64,000 nucleotides of DNA from contig NC_092180.1 in assembly GCF_043641665.1 (NCBI RefSeq), positions 9,169,891 through 9,233,890 on the forward strand, read 5' to 3'. How positions within the stretch are numbered: position 1 is the stretch's first letter; every line of letters starts with the position of its first letter. Of the stretch, positions 27,943-39,833 are shown piece after piece. Made by a program: the position numbers and the translations under genes. The stretch comes from Enoplosus armatus (taxonomy: Eukaryota; Chordata; Actinopteri; Centrarchiformes; Enoplosidae). A model generated the notes under the pieces. It had not been told where the DNA came from, ran no database searches, and saw only the letters and a program-made list of their open reading frames with translations.

Positions 27943-30900
27943 AGTGTAATGTAATGTATGTCAGTGTGCTGGAGTGAACTGTGCTGCCTGCATCCTTCAT
28001 TTTGACCTCTCAGGTGAACAAAAAGGTAATTGACGGCCGTGCCCCTTTGCTTTCCCATCACACCTTTTTGATTTAGATGGAAGATGGGAATAGAAAGCAG
28101 GCGCAGAGGTGAGAGGGAGCTGTTATTATAACCTCTGATGATAGAAATGTGGGCCTCTGGCCAGATGAAGTGGATTGTGGGTCCAGTTTCCAGCCTGCAG
28201 CCTATGACACCCCAAATATCCACCTTTCAGATTCAAACTGTAATATATATTCATCAGAAGGTGCTGTATGTTACTTTGAGGACAGGGGTCTGAAAGCAGC
28301 TACATATGAATCCCTGCAGGGAAGCAGTGAATGAGTTTTCAGCGTAGGTGTAAGGCAGGTTTAGTCTGCTATAAGGTGTGATGATGCCTCTGTGAAATGT
28401 ACCGCCGTCGCTGCCCTCTAATGGAGTAGGCGTACCGTCTCGGAGGCCTGATGTGAACCCTTGATGGTTTCAAACAAAGTTAGCGTAGCAATTGCATACC
28501 AACAGAAAATGTAAGGCCTCTGCTTGAAGACATAACAGGCCTAACAGATGTTTCTGCCACAGCGATCAATTCTTCATCTGTAAAAGAAAAATAGCTGCTA
28601 TGAACATTTCAACATGACATGACTGTGGAAGAATATCTCAGTGATTCTTGCTGGCATGGCTGTATAGTTGTATCCATTGGCTATGGCTCTTGGAGTGGAT
28701 TGTCCTTTGGTTATGGACAGATGGTGCGATTCCGCCATGCTTTGTCTTTGATCTGATCTGAAGAGGGTTTGGGGTGGCTGGGAGCTATTTTAATGAATGA
28801 GTAAGGGGAAGGAAATGCTTTGCAGGGCGCGCTGCGTGGTTTGGCACACAAGTATGAAGAAAACTGTAGGTTTGTGATAAACAGCAGGATATGGGATGTG
28901 AACACAGATTTAATCACATTGTGATTCACTAAGGCCCACACACAAGAATAAATACAGTATATCTGAATGTATATTGTTGGGCAGAATCACCTTTTTACAA
29001 CAACCAGGAGCTTAAAGGTCAAACCTACCTGCCACTGAGACCCTGACAGTGGTGGAGGAAGCACTTAAATCCTTTACTTAAGTAAAAGTAGAATTACTAA
29101 TGTCTAAAAATACTCCATTACAATTAAAAGTCCCACATTGAAGATGTTACTTAAGTATAAATACAGCATTATCACCAAAATGTACTTAGAGTATCCTAAG
29201 TAAATAGCTAATGTAGCTAATATTAGGTTGTTTGTTAATAAAGCACTGCATCATGTGTTCTTCATGTAAAATCTTAATCTGTGAAGTATCTCTGTGTGTC
29301 ATACTGTAAATGTAGTGGAGTGAAAAGTACAATATTTCCCTCTGAAATGTATCGGAGTAGCAATATAAAGTAGCATAAAATGAAAATACTTAAGGAAAGT
29401 ACCTCAAAATTGCACTTAAGTACAGTACTTCAGTAAATGTACTTCCACCACTGACCACAGACGTGTCACAGTGTAGAGAAACCTACGCCGTGTTGACCTC
29501 TGTGTGACTCATCGATGAGCAGTGGTTATCATCTTAACAAGAATACAAGAGTGACTTTTAATGTAACATGTAATGCATGAAATTATAATAGTTTTGTGTA
29601 TTTTGAGGAGATGTTCTTGTGATCACTGTTGACCTGGGTTTAAAATGAGATTATCTAGCGACCGTGCACTTCCTAACAGTGGGTTTCCTGTGTGCAGTCC
29701 TACCCCATGACTCCGTCCAGTCCCAGCAGCAGCAGCAACAGCAGCAGCACAGGCCTGGAGCAGCTCAGCAAAACCAACCTATACATCCGCGGCCTGCCTC
29801 CTGCTACTACAGACCTGGACCTGGTCAAACTCTGTCACCAGTGAGTACACACACAAATATTAACATAACAAGTATTCCCGTGTGTGTGCACACCAGTGTT
29901 TTTTTGTCACTGATACGCTTGTTTGCTGAAAAAAGAGGCCAATGGCGGACTTAAGATATCACATACCAATGTCATTCCAGTCTGATTTGATGAAGGTCTC
30001 TCCGTGTACACACACTGTCTGGTCTACACACTGTACAAAATTACAAAAATGCAGACTGTAAAATGTTAGCTGCACATTTAAGTTAATGTAACTATTTAAT
30101 AATTATTTTTTTGTAAATTTAAAGGAATGTTGTGGGGAATACGCTGATTCACTTTCTTAACAAGAGTTAGAAGAGAAGATTGATACCATTGTTTGCACAA
30201 TAAATATGAAGCTACAGCCAGGAGATGGTTAGCGTAGCAGGAACTGTTAATCCCTGTAAAACCACAACATGTAATTTTTAGTGTGAATTTTGAAGGCTGG
30301 TAATGATAGGCAGATTTTTGTTACCTTTGGACAAAGACTAGCTGTTTCCCCCAGTCTTTGTGCTAAGCTAAGCTAACCAGCTGCAGGCAGTAGCTTCATA
30401 ATTACCGTGCAGACATGAGAGTGGTGTCGATCTTTTCATCTAACTCTTGGAAAGAAAATTTTAAAAAGAGTATTTTCCAACACCAGCTTCTACCACTGAA
30501 AATGTTATTATTGTGGGTTTCAGCAGGGTTTTTGTTGTTTCTGGTTTCCTCCTTGATAAGAGGAGACTGTAGGAGAAAGTAAATTGAAATTTGACCAAAA
30601 AAAAAAGAATGGTTCTCTGCAGTTTTTGTGCAAAACCATCAATGTTGTGTTCGAAAACATACACCGGTTTAACCATTGTGTACGCTGACAACCGCCATAC
30701 CTCTATAAACAGACCCACACATGGAAAAGTCATAGCTGGACTGTGGTATGTGAAGCGGACTGTAAAAATTATTGTTTTCTAAAAAAGAAAAAAAACATGT
30801 CATGTAAAGAAGCCCAGTGAACATGTTCGGTACTTGATACTATAGTCTTCAGTCCAAGTGGTTAGTGTGGTGGATGCCATAATTAGTGGAGTTTTGTCTC

Positions 30901-33900
30901 CTCTCTTTTCCTCTGAATCACAAGCATATGGAGAGAGGCATTCACCCATGTAACCAGCAGCAGCAGCAGCAGCTGTTTGTGTCCTGTTTGCTTGTGTTTT
31001 GTTCATGTTCCCAATGGTGTTTGCCAGCACAAAGCAGAAATGAAAGCGCTTTTCATAGCAACAAGGTCTGAATGGTGATGTAAGCTAGGCATTCAGTCTG
31101 TATGGTGTGTGTGCTCTCAGATAGCAGCTCGCAGCTTGTGCCCCAGTTCAACTTAAGTATAAAGTCAGAGATAAAGCAAAGCATGAAACGTTGAAATTGG
31201 ATTCATAGTGTTTGGAAACATGTAGGATAGTGTAGTGATGTGTATGTGCCTCTGAAATCACCTGGTATCTCCATGAATATGTTTTTATTATTTTCATGAA
31301 TTGTTCTTTTCTGCTTGTGTTTGTGTTTATTTTTGATCTCACTAGACTGCCATGGTGAGTGAAGGCACTCTGTTCCTCTGGAAATGGATACACAGAAATA
31401 TGACATTAACAAATTAACTGACATTTTAAGACACAGTTTTGGCACTAATCTACATGTTGATGTGTGCTCAGGTATGGCAAGATTCAGTCAGCAAAGGCAA
31501 TCCTGGACAAGACAACCAACAAATGTAAAGGTCAGTAAAGTCATTAACTCGCCAGTCATCATTTATCAGGGCAGCATGAAAAGTATCTTCAACAATATAG
31601 GCTAAGTTAAATCTTCTCGTCCTCTTCTCCTCACCTGATACTTTGTTTGGTTGGTGCATCAAAATGTCTGTTGTGTTCAGCTGACATTCATGAAGTATCA
31701 CACCACTGTTTTTGCACGTCACACTACATTTTATGCTTATGTAACTGCATACTTGTAAGATATGAAAGCATACCATGTTGTTTTTGATTTTTGAATGAAT
31801 TTCCATACCTTCCAGGCAGCTCCTGGTTTTCATTCATTTCCAAAGTGTATGAAAATCCATTTGTGGGGACTTGATACTTGCTCTGGTCGGGTAATCCATC
31901 AACGTGAACATGAACAGTGAATATGTCTGCTTTTATTTTTGTGAAGCTTGATATGTTGTTGTATGACGTGGCCGCTGAAAGTGCAGATTGATTTGCAAAG
32001 TCTGCACCGCGTTACAATGCAATGATAATATAAATTTGCCGAAAACAAAAGCAGATCATGATGGATTACCTAACTCAAGCAGGTTTAGAGTTTCTACAAA
32101 CAGAATTTCACACCTTATGATAATTAATGGAAACCAGGGTGATGGGAAAACACATTCAAAAATAGAAACATCATGATATGCTGGTGAAAGGGCATGCAAA
32201 GTGTGTGTATTCTGTAATAAATCTGGTTAGACATAGACGCTGGTTTGGTCCTTAAAGGAATAGTTCGATATTTTGAGTTCAAGACTTGAGGAAGTCACTG
32301 GGTTCAAGAAATAGTCCAAAAACCACAAGTTGTCATTTATACACTTTGGTTTTGTACGGATTAAACAAGCAAGATATAATGTGTTAATTAATGAGCTTTA
32401 GCGGTACTGGTAGACAGAGCCAGGCTAGCTATTTCCCTCTGTTTCCAGTCTTAATGCTAAGCTAACGGCTGCTGGCTACACATTTACCGCACAGACGTGA
32501 CAGTGGTATCAATCTTCTCATCTAACTCTTGGTGAGAAAATGAATAAGCAGATTTCCCTTTCAGATATTTCAGAAATCACTCTGAGAGAAATCAGATTTT
32601 TGAAATTGTTTTGTAGTGTTAATGAATAACAAAATTGTGTATCACGATAGGTAATATTAAAGATATCTTGATATGTTTACAGTAATAAACAATACATATC
32701 AGCATGTATGACCCATCCCTCAGTAATAGTGATAGTACAAAATGTACAGTAGGTTGTTGCTCTTGTTATTAATGACTGTTGATGTGAACACTGTTTTACC
32801 AACCACAGGCTACGGCTTTGTGGACTTTGACAGCCCGGCGGCTGCTTTAAAGGCAGTACATGCTCTGAAAACCAGCGGCATACAGGCCCAGATGGCCAAG
32901 GTGAGTTTGATGCAGGCATGTGTTTGTGCATATTTGTCCTGCTTGTGAACATCTCTGTGGACTTCTTTACTGCGTGCATTTGTCCAGTGTGTGTTGGTGA
33001 ATGACATTAGACTGGTCACGTGACCTCAGCTGACAAGCTGTTCTTCCCGTGACCCCATTTACTTTCACCGTAGAAACCAGATGTCATGTCTTTCTCTGCC
33101 AAATAACCTGTCAGTCAGTGTGACACGTTACACACAGGACCACCAGCCCACACACTAACACAACATCCTGCTTAGGTTGCACTGTGTAGATTGTACAGAT
33201 TTTTACCAGTATTATTACTATGTCACTGAGTGTTAACAATTATCATTCATGCATACTAATGTGGGCATATCTGCAGCGGAGCACTATAGCAACAGTACTG
33301 CTGCTGTGAGCCATTTGTGATCCTCTGTGACTAATTTAAAGTAAAGCACACCGGTTTTTCATTTTCAAAAATATTTTTAGATGACAAACGCAGTATTTCT
33401 GCATCACATTTGTGATTTGTCTCGTAGTGGGCAGCGGAAATTGCCTGGGTCATTAAATTTCTTTCAGTCCCTTCCCTCTCCCAGCCCGGCCTGTGATGCT
33501 GCTCTGTAATTCACGGGTCAGAGTTCATTGATGAAGGGTTGCTCTCCAGAGACCTGCATGTAGCTGCTCTCTCTTCTCTCACAAACATGGCCGAACACCG
33601 TTTGTGTGTTGTGGTAGCTAGGCTAAACTGCTCTCCTGCTGTTTCTAAGGAAGACCACAAAGGCGCTGAGCTGCTGCACAGTACAGATGAAGTGTGTTGC
33701 AGTGTGTGTGTGCAGGAGAGCTTATTAATGTTTGTTTAACCAAATGTCTGACCCTTAACCTTACTTAAGCTGAGCCTCAAATCCTGATCTACACAGACAC
33801 GTTTCATAGAAGAGAAAAATACATTTAGTCAGGCTTTCATTTGTCAGTGAAGAGTGAATAGCGCAGCACTGCCTTATCTGTGGTTCAGTACAAATCTTCC

Positions 33901-36900
33901 TGATTCATTAGATATTATTCTTGCATTTTAGCTTGTGGCTCTCTCTCAGGTCAGATTTCACATGCAAAATAAAGTATAAAACACATGCCATTCAATATAC
34001 TTATTCTTTTCCATCGTCTTTCATGTGAGCAGCAACAGGAGCAGGACCCCACAAATCTGTACATTTCCAACTTGCCTCTCTCTGTGGATGAGAAAGAGCT
34101 GGAGAACATGCTGCAGCCCTTCGGACAGGTCGTCTCCACACGGATCCTTCGAGACTACAGCGGCAACAGTCGAGGCGTGGGCTTTGCCAGGTCGGTCACA
34201 GGAGATCGACAAAAATGCTGAATCTCCTTTAAAGTAGATGTAGAGTAAGCCTACAGCTTTGATCACAAACCTGTGATGATAAATAACACAAATAATTCCA
34301 ACTAGTGCTCAGCAGTGACACTGTGCAGCTGCTGTTCAAGCACAATAATTGGTAAACTAAAATGTAGTCAATGCTTATTAAAAATAAGATGTTGTGAACA
34401 TTTGCAACACATTCTTTACTCTTATGGTACGTTTTTAACATTATGAAACACAGTAAACCACCGGAGGTTACGTTTTATTGCAATTTAGAGCAACCAAGAC
34501 TAAAGACTATTTACACTTCTTTGAGCTTGACTGTCAAAGTCATCAACTGGAGCCAGTCATGTCATGTTGTCTTTAAAGGACTTACCTCTATATTTGCACT
34601 GCTGTCAGTGTAAATAGCAAGACAATTTGAGGCCACGTTTGTGTTGACACCTCTGTTTTGTTGACTTTTTGTTGCGATCCACCCATGATCTTCAAAACAA
34701 TTTTCTTAATACTCGTAAATTGTGATACAATTCCCAAACCTGCTGTTGTTTTGAAGGGAGGCCAAATGAAGACAAGCTGAGATACCATTTATTCATATAC
34801 ACGCAGCCAAGCTTATTTGTGTAAGAATCCGGCTCTACTTTGGTTCATAACTGTACAGAATGCGAACTAGCATCAAAAAGAGGAGACAATGCAAATACTT
34901 TTATATGAAGGGGGCCAATAATTATCCCAAATTGCGTCAAGCCTCACAATACCACTTTGTGTTAAAGAAAATGTTCCTGTAGATCGTCTCTGTGTGATTT
35001 AACGATGAGTCATTGTTGTTTCATCTTCTCCCCCGTCAGGATGGACACAACAGAGCAGTGTAATGCTGTCATCTCCCACTTCAATGGGAAGTTCATCAAG
35101 ATAGCTTCTGGAGCTCTGGGTAGGAAAGAAGTTCACCTTTCTGTACACTTTCCTTTCCGAAGAAAACTGCAGAGGCGGCGATGATCGATTGTTGAGTGAC
35201 TGTTTTGTGCTTTGCCCCCAGCTCCCTCTCAGCCCTTGCTGTGTAAGTTTGCAGACAGTCAAAGGAAGAAACATGCTCACAGCGGATTTCTTCCAAATGG
35301 ACAGACAGGGGATCTCAGACTAGTATGTATCTGCCTGTCATCTTACGTGTATGGAAATGTATTGCCCCATCTGTGCTACATGTTAATGTGATGAGAATTA
35401 ATGAATGAATGAAGTTTTTATTATTGTGTCACTATGCCCTTAGAAGCCAGAACCAGACTGCATAAATTTTTTAAACGATTCTATAAAAAAGTTCTCTCTA
35501 ACCACTTTCACAATCAAATCTTCAGACCTTCATTGTCTACAACAGAATTAATACATCACTTGCAAACACATTGACTATATAATACTGTAGGAATCAGTGC
35601 AAATACTAATTAAATTGTATTTATGCTGAATCTTGCCTTCCTTTCCAGACTTTTGAGACAAAGTTAAAATATGTCAGGGTTTTGTCGAGCCACATCATGG
35701 AAAAATTTACTCTTTTCAATGATTTTTTTTGTACAGAACAAAAGAAAATGAGAAATGAAAAAGTAATATTTCTTTCAGAATGATTCCCATATAAACCCAT
35801 TATAGCTGATAATTTTGATATGTGCTGATTCAGTTGTTATGATATAGTCGTAAGATACAAATATGTAATTTCACATTATTGTCTATTTCCTCAACTCAGG
35901 GTGCAATGACTCTTACCTATGACCCCTCCTCAGCAGCTATACAGAATGGGTAAGTTATTCTCAGGTTATGGCAGGTTCACTATCAACTAAAGTCATTATT
36001 CTTGAGCTTTAATTTGAAATACTGTCTGTTTCCTAGGTACTATCCTTCTCCGTATCCAGTGACCAACAGGATAATGACAGTGCAGCCTTCGATGTCTCCC
36101 TACATGTCTCCAGTCTCTGCTTACCAGGTACTGCAGAAGATCCAGAATATAAACAGAAGTCTAAATTCCCTCTCTCCCACTGTATCTCTCTTCCCTTCTA
36201 TGTTTCAGTTGAGGTTATGGTATGTATACTTGGGTAGGGTATATTTTTGTATCTTGTGCTATAGATGTAAGAACAGGTGTTAAAGCCGCCCTGGGACCAC
36301 CTCACACTTTGGCCTTCATGTGGCAGTGTATGATCCTTTGAATTGTTTAGTGTTTGAAGAGCTTGGTCAACCAGAAATCATGTAATATGGCAGTACGCCT
36401 AGTAGTTCATAGTAGTGAAGTAGTAAGCAGGTACAGTCATCTTCTCTGAGTCACTTCCTCTGAACTGGGTTCTTGCTCACTGTTTTGTAATATTCACTCC
36501 TAAGTTTTGATTTACTACTTTTTGTGCACCAAAAACGCTTCCGACCATTAATAAGATCTGTCGCTTAAGGTTAATTTACACCTGAGGGATCTTGTTTAGC
36601 AGGGCTGCAACACACAGTAGAGGTTTTGAATATAGCCCTCTGCCAGATGTTCTTCAGATGAACCCACAACATGTTTGGGTCTTCCAGGCCTGTCTGGTAC
36701 TAACACTCCCATCATGGGGAGAGCTCACCTTTGATGAAACAACAGCAAAGTCGATCATCGACCTGGCACCTTAAGGGCTCTGGTACTGTGAACACTTACT
36801 GTATGAGCTTTCTGGTGTTTCAACGAGGAGTTTTTTGTACCAATCCATAACTACTATTGACGTCTAGCAAAGGCTCACCTTTTCAATCAGATGGGGGCGG

Positions 36901-39425
36901 CGGTTCCTTTCAGGTACTCCCCTCCAGGTGTCCTATTCATTGCCAGTATGAACACTGAAGTCTCCAAGTAGGATTATGGAGTAGGTGAAGCTTTCTCAAG
37001 GACCCGACTCGCTCATAATTTAAGCACACACATCCAGACAACAGTCAGACTGCATAAGACTGCTGTATGAGAAGCGAAGGCAGGACCATTGTAACCGCTC
37101 ATTGGAGTAGTTTAAAAGCTCCTTAGTGCCATGCCAACAGAGGGGGAACCAGAATGGCCCTAAAAAGCTGAAGGCTTGTATGGATACAGTATATGCTGTT
37201 GTCGTCCAAATGTATTATTTAGACTGATAACATCCTTGTATTTCTATAAAAAAACAATTGCTTATGTCATTAAACATATAAGTTTAATTCAAGACACGTC
37301 AATAACCCTCTCTTTCCATCTGTCTCGCTCTGCCTCTCCCTTCCTGTCTGACCCTCCATTAGGTACAGAGTCATTCTTGGGTGGCACATCAACCTTATAT
37401 CATGCAACACCCGGTAAGGGAACAGCAGCATTTTCTTTTTTTATTCATACGCTCATACACCGCCTCCTATTCTGTGTACAGGAAATGGGTGTGTGGCACA
37501 GCTAAAGCTCTGTGCTCACAGTAACTCAGAGTGCTACTTTAATCAGCCTGTTCTGCTGACGTGATCAAACTGAAACTTCCCCAAATGTTGTAGAAGGAGA
37601 AATCACCACAGCTTATTTACATTTTGTAAGTGTGCATATGTGTGTTGGAATGAAAGAGAAATGGAACAACTAAAAAGACATTCAGCCACTATAGCCCCCC
37701 CCCTCCTCCCTCTCTCTGGATCCAGCAGGAAATGCCTGGAGCAGAGACAGTCTTGTGACTCTTTGACTCTTACAACAGATGGTTTCCAGTGGAACAAGTG
37801 TCTCTGCTGATCTGCCCCCTCCCCCACTTTTTACTGGGAAATGGTCTATTCCCTAAAGGCGTCATGTTTAAAGGAATATACCCCATCTGAAAACAGATGA
37901 GAGCTGGCAACGTCACACCTTTTACATATTTTCATGCCTTAGCGTAACCCGGGAGCAAAGAATCCTTAATGTTTACCTCAGAGTCACATATTAAAACAGA
38001 ATTATTGCCGCAAATGTATTATTTTACATTTTGACAAACCTCAAAGCCACAAAATATATTTTTTTCCTGCTACCCTTTCCAGTCTATTGCACATACGTAC
38101 ACACATCCAACAATAACTCATGCTAGATTTATAGTCAACTCTGCCTGCTTCTGTTGTTGCAGCCTATATATGGTGTTTTATCAGACGTAGTTGAATTAGT
38201 CAGTAGATGTGTTATATGGTTAAAAACTCAGCTGCCTTGTATTACAGGCTGCTGTGATGTCTCCCTCTGTGGATCCCTCCATGTCACTGCACCCCTCAGC
38301 CATGATTACTCAGCAGATGGGTCAGCTGTCACTGGGAAACACTGGAGCGGTGAGTGGAATTCTGGGATATCCTACGTCACTCCCTGTATTGATCAAATTA
38401 AATCTGTATAGTAAAATTAAATAGAAAATACTCATAGATGTAATAACAGAATGTTAGTGTCAATTCATGCAATCTGTAGTATGACAGATGTTGTACATAA
38501 ACATAGATTTGAAAGGTGAAATCTGTATTTTGTATAGTTGATTGATTTTCTATTTTTCAAAAAAGTTGATTTAAGGGACACAGTTTTTAGTAAAATTAAT
38601 TGATTTGTGATGAGTTCTTCTGAATGGATGATTGTAAAAAAAAAATTATTTGAATGTTTCACCGCTGCAAGAGTATTTTTTTTATGTCTTACATGATATG
38701 ACATAACAAATAAATTAAGCCCCCTCTTAATGTCCCCATGCCACGCTACCAGAGATGTGAGATCCTCTAGATCTCTCTAGATTCTGGCCCAACCTAATCT
38801 GGCCCTGAAGCCTCTCTTTGCTATTTGCTATTTGGAGGTGTAAATATGTGATTCTTTAGTCTTTTTGGTTTTTCTTATGTTTTTTTATCCTTACGATATA
38901 AAGCACTTTGGATCAACTGTGGTGTGAATGCTATATCAGTTAAGCTGAGCAGCACACGATGCATGTATAGCAAGATATAGCAATATGCCATTCAATAATT
39001 TGGATTTAATTAAATCTTTTCTTATTTTACAGTATATTTCAGCCAACCCTGGTGTCCAGGGAGCTTACATGCCTCAGTATCCTCCCATGCAGGCAGCACC
39101 TGTAAGTTTGTTGTGTCATTGTCTCATTCAACTCTTCATTCATATTCTACCTGGTGTCCATTTAGATGTGATAAATTGTAAAACAATAATTGTAGAAGAT
39201 TACAACAGCTGACGCCAGTCCAATCATCTTCCATTCATACGGCCTTGAATTGTTTTTGAAATATTCATCCTCTGAAACTATCAATTATCTCAGTGCAAAC
39301 ACAGTGAAGGTAGTTATTATAACATTCCCAATGAGAGATGCTGTTTTGCTTTTCAGGAAAACGGCACGGCGCAACAAGTGGATTCTTCCAACAACTCGTC
39401 TCCTTACAGTCAACTCAGCAAGTAA
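27393..39425 (+). CDS. rbms1: RNA-binding motif single-stranded-interacting protein 1 (MSSP family), complete
   Basis: Two-RRM protein that binds single-stranded DNA and A/U-rich RNA; in mammals it acts in transcription control and mRNA stability. Coding exons: 27393-27443, 29698-29840, 31472-31530, 32809-32900, 34033-34190, 35040-35119, 35222-35322, 35900-35949, 36037-36127, 37363-37413, 38248-38349, 39033-39101, 39357-39425. All phases close and give 371 residues. The N-terminus [17 protein letters not shown] resembles the short alternative first exon of mammalian RBMS1. A Ser/Asn-rich linker follows. RRM1 spans about 43-115 (RNP2 LYIRGL, RNP1 KGYGFVDF); RRM2 spans about 122-200 (RNP2 LYISNL, RNP1 RGVGFARM). 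The C-terminal half is Pro/Gln/Met-rich low complexity ([25 protein letters not shown]-like). RBMS2 and RBMS3 are very similar; synteny with psmd14 and itgb6 favours RBMS1. The protein is somewhat shorter than human (about 400 aa). Confidence 0.94.
27876..27939. repeat. Compound (CA)n(GA)n microsatellite
   Basis: CA units to 27902 pass directly into about 18 GA units, in rbms1 intron 1 some 430 bases after the first exon. Confidence 0.95.
29048..29452 (-). repeat. AGTGGTGG-type dispersed element, near-complete copy
   Basis: About 405 bases in rbms1 intron 1. The ends AGTGGTGG and CCACCACT form a short terminal inverted repeat, like a MITE. The inner part is a run of ACTTAAGTA words (TTTACTTAAGTAAAAGTAG, AAAAGTACAATATTTCCCTC). 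Orientation is reverse relative to the copy at 16626. Abundant in percomorph genomes from memory. Confidence 0.8.
30124..30484. repeat. Inverted repeat from two head-to-head copies of a dispersed element
   Basis: Left arm 30124-30239 (GGGGAATACGCTGATTCACT, AAGATTGATACCATTG, AATATGAAGCTACAG) pairs with the reverse complement of 30367-30484 (TAGCTTCATAATTACCG, GGTGTCGATCTTTTCATC, TATTTTCCAACACC). Arm identity is roughly three quarters by eye. It lies wholly in rbms1 intron 2. Copies of the same family are at 2594-2775 and 32258-32570. Confidence 0.75.
31970..32175 (+). repeat. Dispersed repeat related to 2385-2560
   Basis: It lies in rbms1 intron 3. AGATTGATTTGCAAAGTCTG and GATTACCTAACTCAAGCAGG line up in order with the block at 2430-2545, with clear divergence. 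Confidence 0.55.
32258..32570 (-). repeat. Dispersed element of the 'GGGAAATACGCTTATTC' family, reverse copy
   Basis: It lies in rbms1 intron 3. It starts with a short forward end (AAAGGAATAGTTCGATATTTT) and then runs in reverse: TTTTGTACGGATTAAACAAG, CTATTTCCCTCTGTTTCCAG, AATCTTCTCATCTAACTCTT. Same family as the arms at 30124-30484. Confidence 0.7.
36560..37140 (-). mobile_element. Decayed LINE endonuclease-region fragment (minus orientation)
   Basis: It lies in rbms1 intron 9. Minus-strand translation gives pieces such as [16 protein letters not shown] and [11 protein letters not shown], matching the 'GDFNAHVG...TWRGV...SMIDFVVVSSDLRP' region that I recall from fish RTE-like LINE endonuclease/linker sequence. 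Several stops and frame breaks show that it is dead. The family name is not certain. Confidence 0.7.
38750..38940 (+). repeat. Possible LINE 3' tail fragment
   Basis: It lies in rbms1 intron 11. The stretch ending TATAAAGCACTTTGGATCA then TGTGAATGCTATA resembles the common fish LINE tail that ends in a run of small tandem units. It is short and diverged. Confidence 0.4.
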
Positions 39426-39833
39426 TCACAGGTACGCTATAGTTTCTGTAGCAAGTTGTTTATTTCTGCAACTTTACTGTCACATGATAGAAGTTATGAT
39501 ATGGCTTTCTGGTAAGACACCAATAGTTTATATGTTGTAAGTAATTGCTTTATTAAAGGTTAATGAATCAATTACTAAGGCTTTAGAGATCATTTAAAAG
39601 CCATTAATAAGAATAATTTCTGGGTAACCAGGTTGTAAAAAGTTACAATTGATAAAACCTTTATACAGGGTGCCTCATTATACATATCTTATTAGAGATA
39701 TGAAAATATTAAATAGTAATGATAATAGTCTGATCTGATTTTTCAACAAAAATAATAAGGTCCTAATATTTCTGTTCATATTAGTTTATAGTTTTTATAT
39801 CAGTGCTTCTGCTTTCTGTGTCTTTGTTTTTAG

